Below are positions 11,701-21,622 of a stretch of 64,000 nucleotides of DNA, piece by piece. The translations under genes and the position numbers were made by a program. The notes below the pieces were generated by a model that saw only the letters and a list, made by a program, of their open reading frames with translations, made no database searches and was not told the origin of the DNA. Source of the DNA: Colias croceus (taxonomy: Eukaryota > Arthropoda > Insecta > Lepidoptera > Pieridae); NCBI RefSeq assembly GCF_905220415.1, contig NC_059556.1, forward strand, positions 3,236,501-3,300,500. Direction: 5' to 3'. Position 1 is the first letter of the stretch. Every line of letters begins with the position of its first letter.

Positions 11701-14700
11701 TTTATTAATTATATTATGTCATCTATTGATAGTTCCGAATTTATTGATTGTTTAGCGTCTCCGTCCACGGATTCCCTTAGCAGCGGCGATGATAGTTTTC
11801 GCAGTGTATCCCCGCTTCCTCTTGACTTAACCCTATCTTCACTATTCCTTGATGTTCCGAGAAACTTTAATGTGTTACATATCAACGCGCAAAGTATTCC
11901 TGCCCATTTTCCTGATATGCTCACTTCATTCCTATCCACCAATATTCACGCGATTCTCATCTCCGAATCTTGGCTTAAACCCAACCTCCCATCCTCTGCA
12001 TATATCCTACCTGGCTTCCACCTCATCCGTAATGACCGCATTGGGAAGGGTGGTGGTGGAGTAGCCATCTATATCCGTTCCTACATTCCCTATAAATTAG
12101 TCTATTCTAGCCCTCAACCCCCTTCCAACCACACTATCGAAAATATTCTCCTAGAGGTCCACCTGTCCAATTCCAAAATCCTTGTTGGCGTATTCTATAG
12201 TCCTTCCCTCTCCATCGATTATTTTTCCAATTTTGAAAATCTCCTCGACCTATTTTGTCCACAATATGACCATATTATCCTTATGGGTGACTTTAACACG
12301 TGCTTATTAAAAGGCGATAGCCGTAGTATGAAGTTACTCTCTCTCCTCAATTCCCACAGTCTCCAGGCTCTCCCACTCAACCCTACCCATTTCTTTCCCG
12401 GCTGTAATCCCTCTCTCCTTGATTTGCTTATTGTTTCTTCTCCTAATTTTGTATCTAAGCACGGTCAATGTCCTGCCGATGCCTTTTCCTTCCATGACCT
12501 CATTTATGTGTCCTATAACCTTCGTCCTCCCAAATTTAAACCCTCCAAAGTCATGCTGCGTAATTTTGCTGGAATTGATCTTAGTCAGCTATCTGCTGAT
12601 GCTAAAAGCTGTGATTGGCAGAGTATCGTCGATGCCGATACCGTTGATAGGAAGATTAGCTTATTTAATAATCTTATTATTAGCATATATGATAAACACG
12701 CGCCTTCTCGACCTGTTAAGAGAAAACATACACCAGCGCCTTGGATATCACCGGACCTTAAATCTCTCTTGAACAGGAAGACTAGAGCAAAAGCGAAATA
12801 CAAATCCGCTAAAACGGACGATGCCAGGGAAAAATACAAATCAATAAGGAATCGTTGCAACATATTGTGTAGAGACGCACAACGACGCCATATCCACGCA
12901 TCTGTCGAGAACGGCGACAACCTAAAAATATGGAACTTTCTAAAATGTCTGGGAGTTGGTAAAACATCCCTTCACACCTCTTCTAACGTTAATATAGATC
13001 TTTTAAATCAACATTTTTCATCTACAGTTCATATTAATAATACTTTAAAACAACTCACTTTAGATCACCTTTCTTCACTTCCAACTCCAGAATTTCCTCC
13101 GTTCTGTTTTAGTCAACTCACCGATTGTGATGTTAAGAAAAGCATATTGTCCATCACCTCTAACGCTGCCGGCTGTGATCTTGTGAGTCGTAGAATGCTT
13201 ATCCCTATCCTCGATATAATTATCCCTACCATTACACATATCCTCAATTTCTCTCTTTCTTCTGGAACCTTCCCTGAATGTTGGAAATCTGCTCATATTA
13301 TACCTTTACCTAAAAAATCCAATCCCAAATTATTATCCGACTACCGCCCTATTTCTATTTTACCGTTCCTGTCAAAGGTCTTAGAGCGCCTTATCCATCA
13401 ACAATTAACCACTTTCCTTAACCTAAATAATATCCTGAGTCCTTTTCAATCTGGGTTCCGGTCCGGCCATAGCACCACTACGGCTCTAGTCAAGGTAACA
13501 GACGACATTCGTGCAGGGATGGATAATAAGCAGCTCACAGTCCTCACTCTTCTCGATTTTAGCAATGCTTTTAACACTGTCGATTTTGACATACTGCTGA
13601 GTTTGCTGCGTTTGATTAACATCCCAACTTCGGTGATTGATTGGTTTCATAAGTACCTGCGTGGACGGCGGCAGCGCGTCCTGATGGGTGAGACTCACTC
13701 TTCTTGGGCCGCTGTCACTGCCGGTGTGCCGCAGGGTGGCGTGTTGTCACCTCTCCTTTTTTCTATTTTTTATAAATTCTCTTACATCTCGTTTATCTTC
13801 GCTCTACCATATGTATGCTGACGACTTGCAAATTTATACCCAGGCATCCGTTACTAACTTACCTAGTGCGATTCATTTTACCAACGCTGAGCTAGCAACT
13901 GTGGTCAAATGGTGCGATGAGTACGGTCTTAAAATCAATCCTACAAAAAGTCAAGTCATTATTATAGGAAGTCCTTATCTCATCTCTGAAATTGACTGGG
14001 GTGCTTTGCCTAGTATCATCCTTGGTGGTGTTACCATCCCATATAGCAAAGTAGTCAAAAATTTAGGTGTTACCTTTGACCAAACACTCTCATGGTCTCA
14101 TCACATACAAGAGATAAGTCGAAAGGTGTACGCTGCATGTGGTTCCCTACGGCGTCTGCGAAACTTTTTGCCAATTCCAACAAAAATTACGTTAGCGCAA
14201 TCCCTCCTTTTCCCTATCCTCGATTACGCGGATGCGTGCTTTCCTGACCTTACAGTTGAGAGCATGGAGAAACTTGAGCGTCTACAAAATCTTCTAATAC
14301 GATTTGTCTTTGGCCTTCGGAAATTCGACCATGTATCTTTATATCGTAGACGACTCAAGTGGCTCCCTATTCGCATGCGACGTAATCTCCATCACCTTCA
14401 ATTATTATACCGTATCCTTTTTGATCCCATCACTCCTTCCTACCTTAAGAATAACTTTTCATTTCTACACTGTGAAGACTACTCTCTCCGATCCGTCGAC
14501 AGACTTATTTTGAGTAACCCATCTCGTCGCACTAACTTCTATGCCGATTCTTTTACTGCCTCTGCTGTTAGACTATGGAACTCCTTACCACTAAAGATAA
14601 GACTTGCTCCCTCTCTTTCCTCTTTTAAAAAACTTGCTCGGAAACATTTCCTCTTATCTGCCTTTAATTCGGAATAATATATTTATTACAATATGTATTT

Positions 14701-17700
14701 ACATTTATTAGTATATGATATACTTTATGTAGTTTTATGTATGTATTATCATTTATTTATTTATTTTTCTATTATAATATATTGTATATATTATGTTAGG
14801 TTATTTATAGTATAGTTTTTATACATATATGTATAGTTATGTATGTGCATATAATTTTCATTTAGTGTATAACTCTTTTTTATTCTTTTTTTTTATGGTT
14901 TTCCAATTTCAGCTCAATTAAAAAAGTATTATTAAATATTTCGCTTTTTTTGCCGCTTGGTTGCCTGGCAGAGATCACTGCTTAGTGATAAGGCCGCCAA
15001 TTGTAATACGTCCTTCTCGTTCCATATATCTCCTTTTTATTGTTTTTTGTTATATAATGGTTGTATTACAATAAAGTGTGATAAATAGATAAATAGATAA
15101 ATAAATGAAGTTTCACTTCAAAAACTCCGAATAGATAATTGTTAAAACGATTTAGCATAGTTTAACCAAGTTCTTTAGGTAAGGTAATACACAAAACCTT
15201 AATGATATCATATTTTTATTGGAGTTTGTTGATCGCAATTATGGCACTAAATAGCAAAAAGATGATCATTTAAAAAGAAGAACATCTAATCCAACTAAAA
15301 TACAAAAATTCTACATACCTGTGCGACCGCATTACAGAATTCCAGCGAATCAATGAACAGCGTCAGCTTGTGCACTTTGTTGACGTCATCAGGAGTGAGA
15401 CGGTGAATATTGTCGCCGAGCGTGCGAGGGAGAAGGGAATATAGACCGCTTAGACCTGGGAACAATTTTACGAATTAAATTTGGAACAGTCAATTTTTCA
15501 GTAATAGTTTAAAGTAAAACGTTTATATTGTATCTTAAATAATAAAGTTTTGTGAATAATAACATATTGCGGTTTGAGTCGTGACTTTATTGAACCTTAT
15601 TGAATTAAGCTTTGTGCCACGTTTATACTAGTATCTTATAGTAAGAAATCATATTAACTATACTTATTTAGCAAAAAATATTATTATTTAGAGATATTTG
15701 TGTGCGTGTAAGAGCATAGCATAAATAAATTTTCTATACATTTTCACATTACAAATTGTTCATTATCTCCTAAACACACTGTCCGATCTACATGATTCAA
15801 ACAAATCCAAGATCAAACCAAGATCTTTCATTTGACACCAAAATCGTTAAGATATCTCAACAAATTAAAAAAAACACGTTTTCAAGTTGCTCTCGTAATT
15901 ATTTCCGCTAAGCGCGCCGGCGGTAACATCCGTATGTCGGTGTAGTGAAGACGTAGACATCGATGGCGACTCGCAAATTTATATTTGTACACATTGAGAT
16001 AATATTACTACGTATGGAGAAGACACTACGAACAAAATCTGTGCGCCATTTTTTTGCTCTAACTAAGTTTTAAAAATTATTATCTAGATAGGTACTTACC
16101 GATGAAAAGTTATTCCTTTGCACTTTTCCGTATTATTTGTATTATTTTAAAGCATATTTGATGCGTTTCCCTTCAAAACAAATAAAAAATGAGCGTGACG
16201 TTCGCGCCAATGAGCGAGCAAGCGACTGAGTGCAGTTAAGCCATATGGCTTATGGTGAGCGGAACATAAGTGATGTAGGCGGTGTCGCCTCCATATGTAT
16301 ATCTCAATGATTTGTAAAAGGAATTATCGCTGTAGGTGTCGCTCACCGGTGGCGAGTATGGGGCAGGCGTTGCCGGCCCGCAGGCAGGCGGCGAGCTGGC
16401 AACAGCGCGCGGACATCTTGGCGCACAGCAGGAACGCGTCGCGAGCCGCGGCGCCCGTCGGGCCCTCTCGGTGCACGGACGATAGTAGGAGCCGTCCTAT
16501 TATGAACCTGCGAATGATTTTAAAATATTTTAAAATGTATTTTTTAAAATAGAAACGAAATTCGAACGCTAAATTTATTCAAAAAAATAAAATAAAAAAG
16601 CGTCAGAAAACTATCGGACACGGAAATTATAAAAAAAAAGACTCGGGGACTGCCGCGGTAAAGCTATTGCATGCTATGCTTTCAAGCCACACCTCGGCCC
16701 GTCGGAGTGGGGAGCGTGAGGTTTTTTCGTTACGGAATTTCTCGATTCGGTCCCCGCGCTCAAGGCCCGCAATAAAAGCTATGCAATAGCTTAAAAAAAA
16801 ACAAAAACAGAGAAATATTAGCTATATAATCAAAACTATACTCACTCGGGTTTCGATCCATTCTGCGTGTGCGTCATCAAAAAGAACAGATCTATGAATT
16901 TGATATTCTGCATCAACGTCACACATAGTTGGTTGAGCACTGACACTAGTTGAGCTGTAACCAAATTACAAAAATATTTTACAATACGGCACAGACCAGA
17001 AAAATATAGGAGTCCAAGTTAGACAAAGCAGGTCAACAAATGACGAAATGGCACACAAAATAATGGAATTTCACATTTATGAAAAATGTTTTAACTATAA
17101 TCTATTCAAGGATTTTTTTCAAGGATAAAAATAATGCATTAAGAGTATTACATGGTATTTAAAAAAATACTTACACTCGACGTTAGGCGGAGGCAATTGG
17201 TTTCGAAAGCTACTCAGTAACTTTAATAACGGCCGTAAGAATGGTTCCGCTGCTATCACCTGAAATATTTAATTTCATTTCATTAAAATCGATATAGTAC
17301 TTCTATATTTATTTAGTATAAATATTAAAATCTTGGTGATGAATATACACAATCATCTACTTTTAATGGTAGAACACTGAATCTATTTAAAAACATCTTA
17401 AATTTTGAACGGGATAAGCCATAAAAGCAATAAAAAATTATTGATACTACGAAAGTAGTGGTAAAAAATGGAGTTATTTTCTAAATAAGCGATATCAATA
17501 CCTGTGTACTATAATGACTGATAAGATGTCCAAATAACCTCAATTGTTCCAATCTCACGGCATTCTCGTACCTGTAACAAATACGTCATGAGATCATCTT
17601 ATGACTCGAGTGTTTAATTACTTTTCAGTAGTCAGTAAATATATTGCTTGAGCTCTATTGAATTGTTACAAAACAAACAATTGCTATTTTGCTAGATTCA

Positions 17701-20700
17701 AGGACCTTGCATTCGAAGGACCAAAATGTACAATTGTTTTGTGATTATGTATTATTACACAAATCCTACTAATAATATTATAAATGCGAAAGTTTGTGAG
17801 GATGTGTGTGTGTGTGTTTGTTACTCTTTCACGCAAATACTACTGAACCGATTACAATGAAATTTAGCACACACATAGAAGGTAACTGGTTTTATCCCAG
17901 AAATCCCACGGGAACGGGAACTATACGGGTTTTCCTTTGAAAACGAGGGCGAAGCCGCGGGCGGAAATCTAGTAATATATATGTATGAAAGAGCTTTCTA
18001 TTACTCAATTCAACGAACGTTTCATAAAGTGACTCTTTTATTAAACGGCTGAATTAAGCACTTTTATTAGTTATCTCTTGTTGAAATTATCTTTTGATTA
18101 AACTGATTATTTTCTGGAACGGTCATTGTGTGATTACAATTGGCAAAGTTTTTGCAATAATTTTATTGTATGCTCATAGTCTCTACTCACGTATTAAAAG
18201 TTTAAAATATTGTCATTTACATAATATACTCATACAATAATACAATATTCACTTAAAATTTAAACAATTTTTATGGTATGAAAAAATATATATTGTTATT
18301 CAATTAGAGGTTTTTTTTTAATACTTGATAAGCAGGCGTTTGACCACTATTCCGCCTGATGTAAAGCGGTGATGCGATCTATGCAAAATATGAAAACAAG
18401 AATTACTAAATTATAAACCTTATCTAAATTAAATAATCATATACAAACCTAATATTACACATACGTTAAAATAACGATGTTTTATTCAATTCACATTGAA
18501 ATTAATGTTTCACGCCTATCGCATGTATTCATTTTAATATGTGAATCACGATATATCTAGTTAGTATTAAATATTATTACGATGTCTTTGCTAACAGTTA
18601 TAACTACTACGTGATAATATAGACTAGTAATTATTATAGTATAGTTTAACGCAAAAGTTTATAAGTATTTATGTCTATATGTTTGTTCCTCTTTCACACC
18701 AAAAACGACTGAACGGATTCTGATTATAATTGGCAGCGATGTAACTTATGTACAAGAAACAAACATAAGCTATTGAAAATATTAGCTTGGATATTATTAT
18801 TAGCAGGTCAGTCCGTGGATGAAACCGCAGGGCACAGTTAGTCTATTATAATAATATATTGTCATGTCCTTTACTCAAGGCGGTAATGACCGTGGTCCGT
18901 GCCTGTTGGCCCCTTCCAGGGTTAGCACTTAGCAATTTGTCTGGACAATTTGTACCTCCGATTGTTACAATCCGTTAAAAACCCTTTACGATCTCGTTAC
19001 TATTTTCACCCACAGGGCCACAGAGATCTTAAGATTTTTAATAGATACATTGCCAGAATAAAAATATTTATTAATTATATTGTTAACTTAATATTTCGTC
19101 GATAATATTATCATGATTGAGTTCATATGTGCCTTCGTGTAGACTCAGGTCAACATTGCCCATTATTATCTGGATATAACATTTTTCCGCTATAGCATAT
19201 CATATTCATGGCTTTGACCAATAACACACTTCGTGCCTATATACCTATGATTTATCACCACTACAATATATTTTAATTTGTAGAAAACCACAATTGAAAC
19301 ATACAAATTCTTAATTTACAAACGACCATATCAAATATACTACATTTAGGTCAAGGCGCAGATCGGTAGCAAATTGATACCATTCTTAATTACGAGGCAG
19401 ATGGCAGTAATTAAATTGAAACAAGTCAACAAGACAAATGAGTCACGCCGGAAATTATACAACTGATAAGCGAAACAGTTAGAAATTGTTTTGATATCCA
19501 TTGTTTATTATTGTTCAGTCAGATGTAGGACTGAAAATTCCAAGTGATTCAATAGTTTGGAATTTCGTTACGTTAAAATTGTAAAAAAAATATTTTAGAT
19601 GACATTATGGTGGATTCACACAATCGGCGAATAGCTGGACGGATAACGAACACGGGAGTGCAAACAATGCATCCGCTCATTGCCTTGAGATTCGCGTATT
19701 CGTTTTGCGGGTAGAACGGTTTTTCAGACGTCATCAAAGGGAAGACGAATGTACGATGTTAACAATTTTATTACGAGTGTAGATTTTTTATTTCTATAAT
19801 CTAAGTACCATACGGAACTAACGACTTGTTGAAGCTTATGGGGCAAGGAAACTATTACAATAGTATCAATTAAAAAGTCAAACATTATGTAATGAACAGC
19901 AGATGTGCATGTATTAACATTGAACACAATATTTTCGCCTTCATACATCTCTATAAGGTTAGTAACTATTGTAACTTTATCTTTGGAAATCGAGTGCATA
20001 ATATAGTCCACGATAAAAAATAAATACGTACATAATATTACTAATTCATTTATTGTATACGAATATGAAAAAAAAGTTAATAATTAAAACATTTGCGCAT
20101 TTTTGAAGCAACAATTTATTTTATGGAAAGATACTTTAACATCGACACAAAACAGGTTTTCGTGCATACAAATTACGAAAGTTATGATGTCACTACAGAG
20201 GCGTGTGATGATTCAATATATTATCACAAAATGTATAAAGTTTTCTTGTTTAAAACATATCAAGTATTTTATTTTATCATCATTGCTTTATACAGAAAAT
20301 ACCACTAACTTTTAAGAATAATAGTGATGTTTTTTATTTGTATAATTATACTTAAATTATAGACTTAAAATTGCAATTGCGTCATTTCTTTGCGATTTTT
20401 TTAGTAGAAATTACAGTGAAATACTGTTAATATTGTTAAAGAATTGTATTTGTAACTTAATTAAAAGGAGTACTAATTAATGCTCAACACTAAATATAAT
20501 ACTTTAATTACCTAAGTTTTCAAGAATTAATTACTTTTTCATAGCATGGCAAGTCATAATAACAATTACTACAAGATTGGATTGGTATTTCTTAGTTTCC
20601 AGTAAACTCATGATTTAACGGCTCGGTCACTCAAAAACTCACACCTCTTATAAATTTTTATGTCCACTTTAAACATTAGTGTATAACTAAAACCTTCCTT

Positions 20701-21622
20701 TACATAAAAAAAAACACATTTAGAAATCTATACTAATATTATAAAGCTGAAGAGTTTGTTTGTTTGTTTGAACGCGCTAATCTCGGGAACTACTGGTCCG
20801 ATTTGAAAAATTCTTTCGGTGTTAGATAGCTCATTTATCGAGGAAGGCTATAGGGTATATATCATCAAGCTACGACCTACAGGAGTGGAGCCACGGGGGT
20901 GAAACCACGCGGAGCAGCTAGTTACAAATAAAAATAAATACAAAATTACTCACTTCCCCGTACATATAGCCCATTCGTACAACTTATCCAACAAGTTTTC
21001 ACTCAACAAGTATTCCAAACATGACGAGGAGTTAGCCTGGTTGATCTCCCTTGCTCTTGCCTCAAGCACCAATAGTGTTGCCAACTGCTCTAGGTGATTT
21101 ACCACCCCCAATACATCGTCGTGTAGGTGTTGCGGCTAAAATAGGGACATTTTAATTGTAAGATTTTAAATGGTATGTAATTTAAAAATACTTCTTTATT
21201 GCACAGTAAATAAGGTTTCACCACTTGCTGATAGTATGTTTTACATTTTTTGATGCATATTTTCATAGATTATTTGTCTGTTTAGCTCAGATAAACAAGG
21301 TTCAAGTTAATTTTAATACATGTTCAGCTTTTGGTTGAATACTTGCATACAAAATTTGTATATGTAAACACTGAATTGTTATCACAAATAAAATGTTGAA
21401 GTATGGACAATTTATGAAAAAGTAATTAGTAAACTTTTTTCAGATTTCTTGTAGTTATAAAAAATAATTTAATACCTGTGATTTAACAATAATATCGAGA
21501 GCCTGTTGCCAATGTTTGCAGAATGAATTGTAACAGGCCTGGGGCTCGTAATCGTGCCGAGGGTCCAGGGACCGGGATAACTGCCTTGCTAACGTCATTG
21601 ATGTGGTTCGCAGCCAACTCAT
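2703..21622 (-). CDS. FHIP: FHIP family protein (FTS/Hook-interacting protein), 15 coding exons
   Basis: FHIP proteins join FTS and Hook in the FHF complex, which links dynein to early endosomes. Exons in transcript order: 21622-21476, 21135-20954, 17571-17502, 17259-17175, 16954-16846, 16507-16347, 15455-15319, 11067-10981, 8724-8557, 7021-6674, 6327-5829, 5312-5137, 4684-4546, 3942-3841, 2932-2703. They sum to 2640 nt (879 aa plus stop) with consistent phase at every junction and GT..AG at each intron. The start MSWLRTTS is followed by the family hallmark CYNSFCKHWQQA. The RAI16-like region (about residues 40-500) shows VNHLEQLATLLVLEA, LFGHLISHYSTQ, VHREGPTG, QLLDLLYQGFLVPVMGPAL and LNCEDVMIEL. 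Exon 11 carries an acidic Glu/Lys linker. The C-terminal part has the usual SKRRSLSSSFSNMFGRK. Length is close to vertebrate FHIP1 proteins. A minimal ATG-GAC-TAA frame precedes the start. Family assignment is strong; exon 14 is the least certain exon. Confidence 0.93.
3215..3797. mobile_element. Foldback (long inverted repeat) element in an FHIP intron
   Basis: The arms at about 3215-3462 and 3555-3797 are reverse complements of each other with few mismatches. Each includes a TTTTGGCGGCAAGAGATGAA segment and an ATTGATACGGTTTCGGAATA segment, and both outer ends carry TGGTATACC. The unpaired centre is about 90 bp. No coding capacity. Such structures are typical of non-autonomous foldback elements. 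It lies between FHIP exons 14 and 15, and its right arm ends about 45 bp from the exon 14 donor. Confidence 0.85.
4134..4212 (-). pseudogene. Degenerate fragment copy of FHIP exon 13 (distal)
   Basis: The plus strand shows GCCATGTCCGGGGATAATGT followed by CCATTCCCTCTAATAGTTGG, matching the middle of exon 13 (4611-4665) with substitutions and a small deletion. After the TCTATTT-like point the match ends and ATTTGTCACATATAACCTAACTAAC follows, which is shared with the other fragment at 4411-4530. It does not keep the FHIP reading frame and has no plausible acceptor, so it is taken as a dead duplicate. Confidence 0.7.
4219..4405. mobile_element. GC-rich MITE with terminal inverted repeats
   Basis: Begins GGGCGGCCGTAC and ends GTACGGCCGCTC, with internal inverted blocks built from CTGCTCGAGCAGT and TGCTTGAAGCAGTCCGTGTA. 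It is GC-rich against an AT-rich background and has no open frame. It sits between the two degenerate exon-13 fragments. Family unknown to me. Confidence 0.75.
4411..4517 (-). pseudogene. Degenerate fragment copy of FHIP exon 13 (proximal)
   Basis: This piece repeats the 3' end of exon 13 including the donor region: CACTCACTGTCGTCGTTG on the plus strand, then GGGCCATGTCC..CTCGGGGATATTG and the TCCATTCCTTCCAATAGTTC block. Relative to exon 13 it has lost the stretch encoding LIQREMALVRR, so the frame is broken. It ends at the same breakpoint as the distal fragment. Together they indicate a repeated partial duplication next to the live exon. Confidence 0.75.
5405..5634. mobile_element. Near-perfect palindromic MITE with 8-bp target duplication
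   Basis: The left half CAAGAAGCTTATATCTAATA and the right half TATTAGATATAAGCTTCTTG are reverse complements, and pairing continues for about 110 bp on each side around a short loop near 5510-5535. The element is bounded by the 8-bp direct repeat CTTGCATC at 5397-5404 and 5635-5642. Eight-base duplications fit hAT-type transposases. It lies in the intron between FHIP exons 11 and 12. Confidence 0.9.
7480..8724 (-). repeat. Seven-copy tandem array of FHIP exon 9
   Basis: Seven copies of the exon-9 core, each encoding the peptide AYFELVLRCITTGG to LLARLEGSSQ, have donor ends at 8557, 8372, 8187, 8013, 7828, 7654 and 7480. The repeat period is 174 or 185 bp. Every copy keeps a donor of the form CAG|GT[T/C]AGT. 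Only the copy at 8557-8724 has the extra 5' codons (AGGAEQT) and a well-placed acceptor (CATTGCAG) in phase 0, so I used it in the gene model. The other copies have acceptor-like TACAG or TATAG just before CTTACTTC, which is phase 1. About 18 codons vary among copies. Nearly all changes are synonymous; one core change is Leu to Met in the copy ending at 7654. The first few residues at the 5' edge are less conserved. Confidence 0.92.
8725..8913. other. Unassigned intron sequence
   Basis: Sequence just upstream (in transcript sense) of the exon 9 acceptor. It includes a GC-rich tract and then, on the plus strand, AATAAACTCTTTTTTTTT at about 8882-8899, which reads like the 3' end and tail of a retrocopy or LINE abutting the dispersed repeat to its right. 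Family not identified. Confidence 0.35.
8914..9067 (-). repeat. Dispersed ~150-bp retroelement-like repeat, copy A
   Basis: Minus-strand copy of a repeat also found at 16641-16800 and 35660-35792. In its own sense it runs from CTCGGGGACTGCCGCGGTAA through GGAGTGGGGAGCGTGAGG to GGTCCCCGCGCTCAAGGCCC, then AAGCTATGCAATA and an A-rich end. A fixed 3' end followed by A residues suggests a SINE or the 3' end of a LINE; I do not recognise the family. Confidence 0.8.
9270..9452 (+). mobile_element. Non-autonomous Helitron (Lep1-like)
   Basis: Starts TCTATACTAATATTATAAAG and ends CAGCTAG, with A on the left flank and T on the right, the normal Helitron target. The body contains GCGCTAATTTCAGGAACTAC and TTCGGTGTTAGATAGCCCAT. 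The same family occurs at 20727-20921 and 39917-40117. No coding capacity. Confidence 0.88.
9453..10980. other. Intron sequence with no recognised feature
   Basis: AT-rich part of the FHIP intron between exons 8 and 9. Only short, low-complexity open frames are present on either strand. A short inverted match around 10060-10130 (CATCAATGTTCTGTC and ACAGAACAATGATGAG) may mark a small hairpin element. Confidence 0.4.
11217..11406 (+). mobile_element. Palindrome-headed MITE, copy 1, left part (split by a LINE)
   Basis: Begins TGTGTGCGTGTACTAGTGTA, passes through CGTAAGAAGTGAAACTTCTT and CGTAACGAAAAAATGTTACA, and stops at AATGAAGT. Full-length relatives lie at 42059-42254 (plus) and 62351-62568 (minus). 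The missing right end, AGTTTCACTTCAAAAA, is found 3.7 kb further right at about 15108-15122. Confidence 0.88.
11407..15103 (+). mobile_element. Non-LTR retrotransposon (CR1/Jockey-like LINE), inserted in a MITE
   Basis: A 3.7-kb element with a 5' leader (11407-11715), one endonuclease-reverse transcriptase reading region (11716-14677), a 3' UTR and a tail of ATAAATAGATAAATAGATAA type. It is flanked by the direct repeat AATGAAGT (11399-11406 and 15104-15111), the target duplication. No separate ORF1 is visible. It lies on the plus strand, antisense to FHIP, in the intron between exons 7 and 8. The clade assignment comes from motif style and tail, and could equally be a related clade such as Daphne or Rex1. 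Confidence 0.9.
11716..14677 (+). pseudogene. LINE endonuclease-reverse transcriptase ORF with a frameshift
   Basis: Retrotransposon polyprotein. Residues about 50-250 match an apurinic endonuclease: HINAQSI, ISESWLKP, GGGVAIYIR, MGDFNT, and LDLLIVSS. The reverse transcriptase follows with LSDYRPISILP, LSPFQSGFRSGHST, LLDFSNAFNTVD and GVPQGGVLSPLLFSIF. At about 13764-13772, within a T-rich run, the frame shifts by one base. The first frame stops at 13821, while the catalytic YADD box and the C-terminal part (RLWNSLPLKIRL, ending 14677) continue in the next frame. The single frameshift means this copy is probably inactive unless it is a base-calling error in the homopolymer. Family: LINE ORF2; usual length is about 900-1000 aa, as seen here across both frames. 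Confidence 0.9.
15104..15122 (+). mobile_element. Palindrome-headed MITE, copy 1, right end
   Basis: AATGAAGTTTCACTTCAAAA follows the LINE tail directly and supplies the right terminus missing from the MITE part at 11217-11406. The first eight bases are the duplicated LINE target. Confidence 0.8.
15992..16310 (-). mobile_element. THAP-transposon-derived MITE, copy 1
   Basis: Homologous, in opposite orientation, to the element at 60051-60351. The ends are inverted repeats: CATTGAGATAATATTACTAC on the left and CATATGTATATCTCAATGA on the right. Compared with the other copy it has lost the start of the THAP exon but keeps the exon end and its GTAAGT donor, and it carries a GC-rich insert near 16195-16240. 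It lies 36 bp from the FHIP exon 6 donor. Confidence 0.82.
16641..16800 (+). repeat. Dispersed ~150-bp retroelement-like repeat, copy B
   Basis: Plus-strand copy of the repeat at 8914-9067, starting ACTCGGGGACTGCCGCGGTA and ending AAGCTATGCAATAGCTT with a run of A. It lies in the FHIP intron between exons 5 and 6. Confidence 0.82.
17764..17972 (+). mobile_element. Non-autonomous Helitron (Lep1-like, second subfamily)
   Basis: Starts TCCTACTAATAATATTATAA and ends GGAAATCTAG, inserted between A and T. The body has TGTTACTCTTTCACGCAAAT, ACTACTGAACCGATTACAAT and GGGAACGGGAACTATACGGG. Related to the copies at 48840-49063, 23691-23933 and 62925-63146. Confidence 0.88.
18640..18842 (+). mobile_element. 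Degenerate Helitron fragment
   Basis: Contains TGTTCCTCTTTCACACCAAA, ACGACTGAACGGATTCTGAT and a GGATGAAACCGCAGGGCACA end, a decayed version of the Helitron body seen elsewhere. Ends are not intact. Confidence 0.6.
18843..20726. other. Intron sequence with no recognised feature
   Basis: Part of the FHIP intron between exons 2 and 3. Short open frames (for example near 19724-20011 minus and 20093-20308 plus) have AT-rich composition and no family motifs. A GC-richer patch at 18890-19030 may be an old transposon fragment that I cannot assign. Confidence 0.4.
20727..20921 (+). mobile_element. Non-autonomous Helitron (Lep1-like)
   Basis: Starts TCTATACTAATATTATAAAG and ends GCAGCTAG, between A and T. 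Close relative of 9270-9452 and 39917-40117. It ends 33 bp from the FHIP exon 2 donor. Confidence 0.9.

Noticed and set aside
13688..13800. Second LINE ORF starting at MRLTLLG as a separate gene
   Set aside because: The first 30 or so residues are an out-of-frame overlap with the reverse transcriptase; the real coding in this frame begins only after the frameshift.
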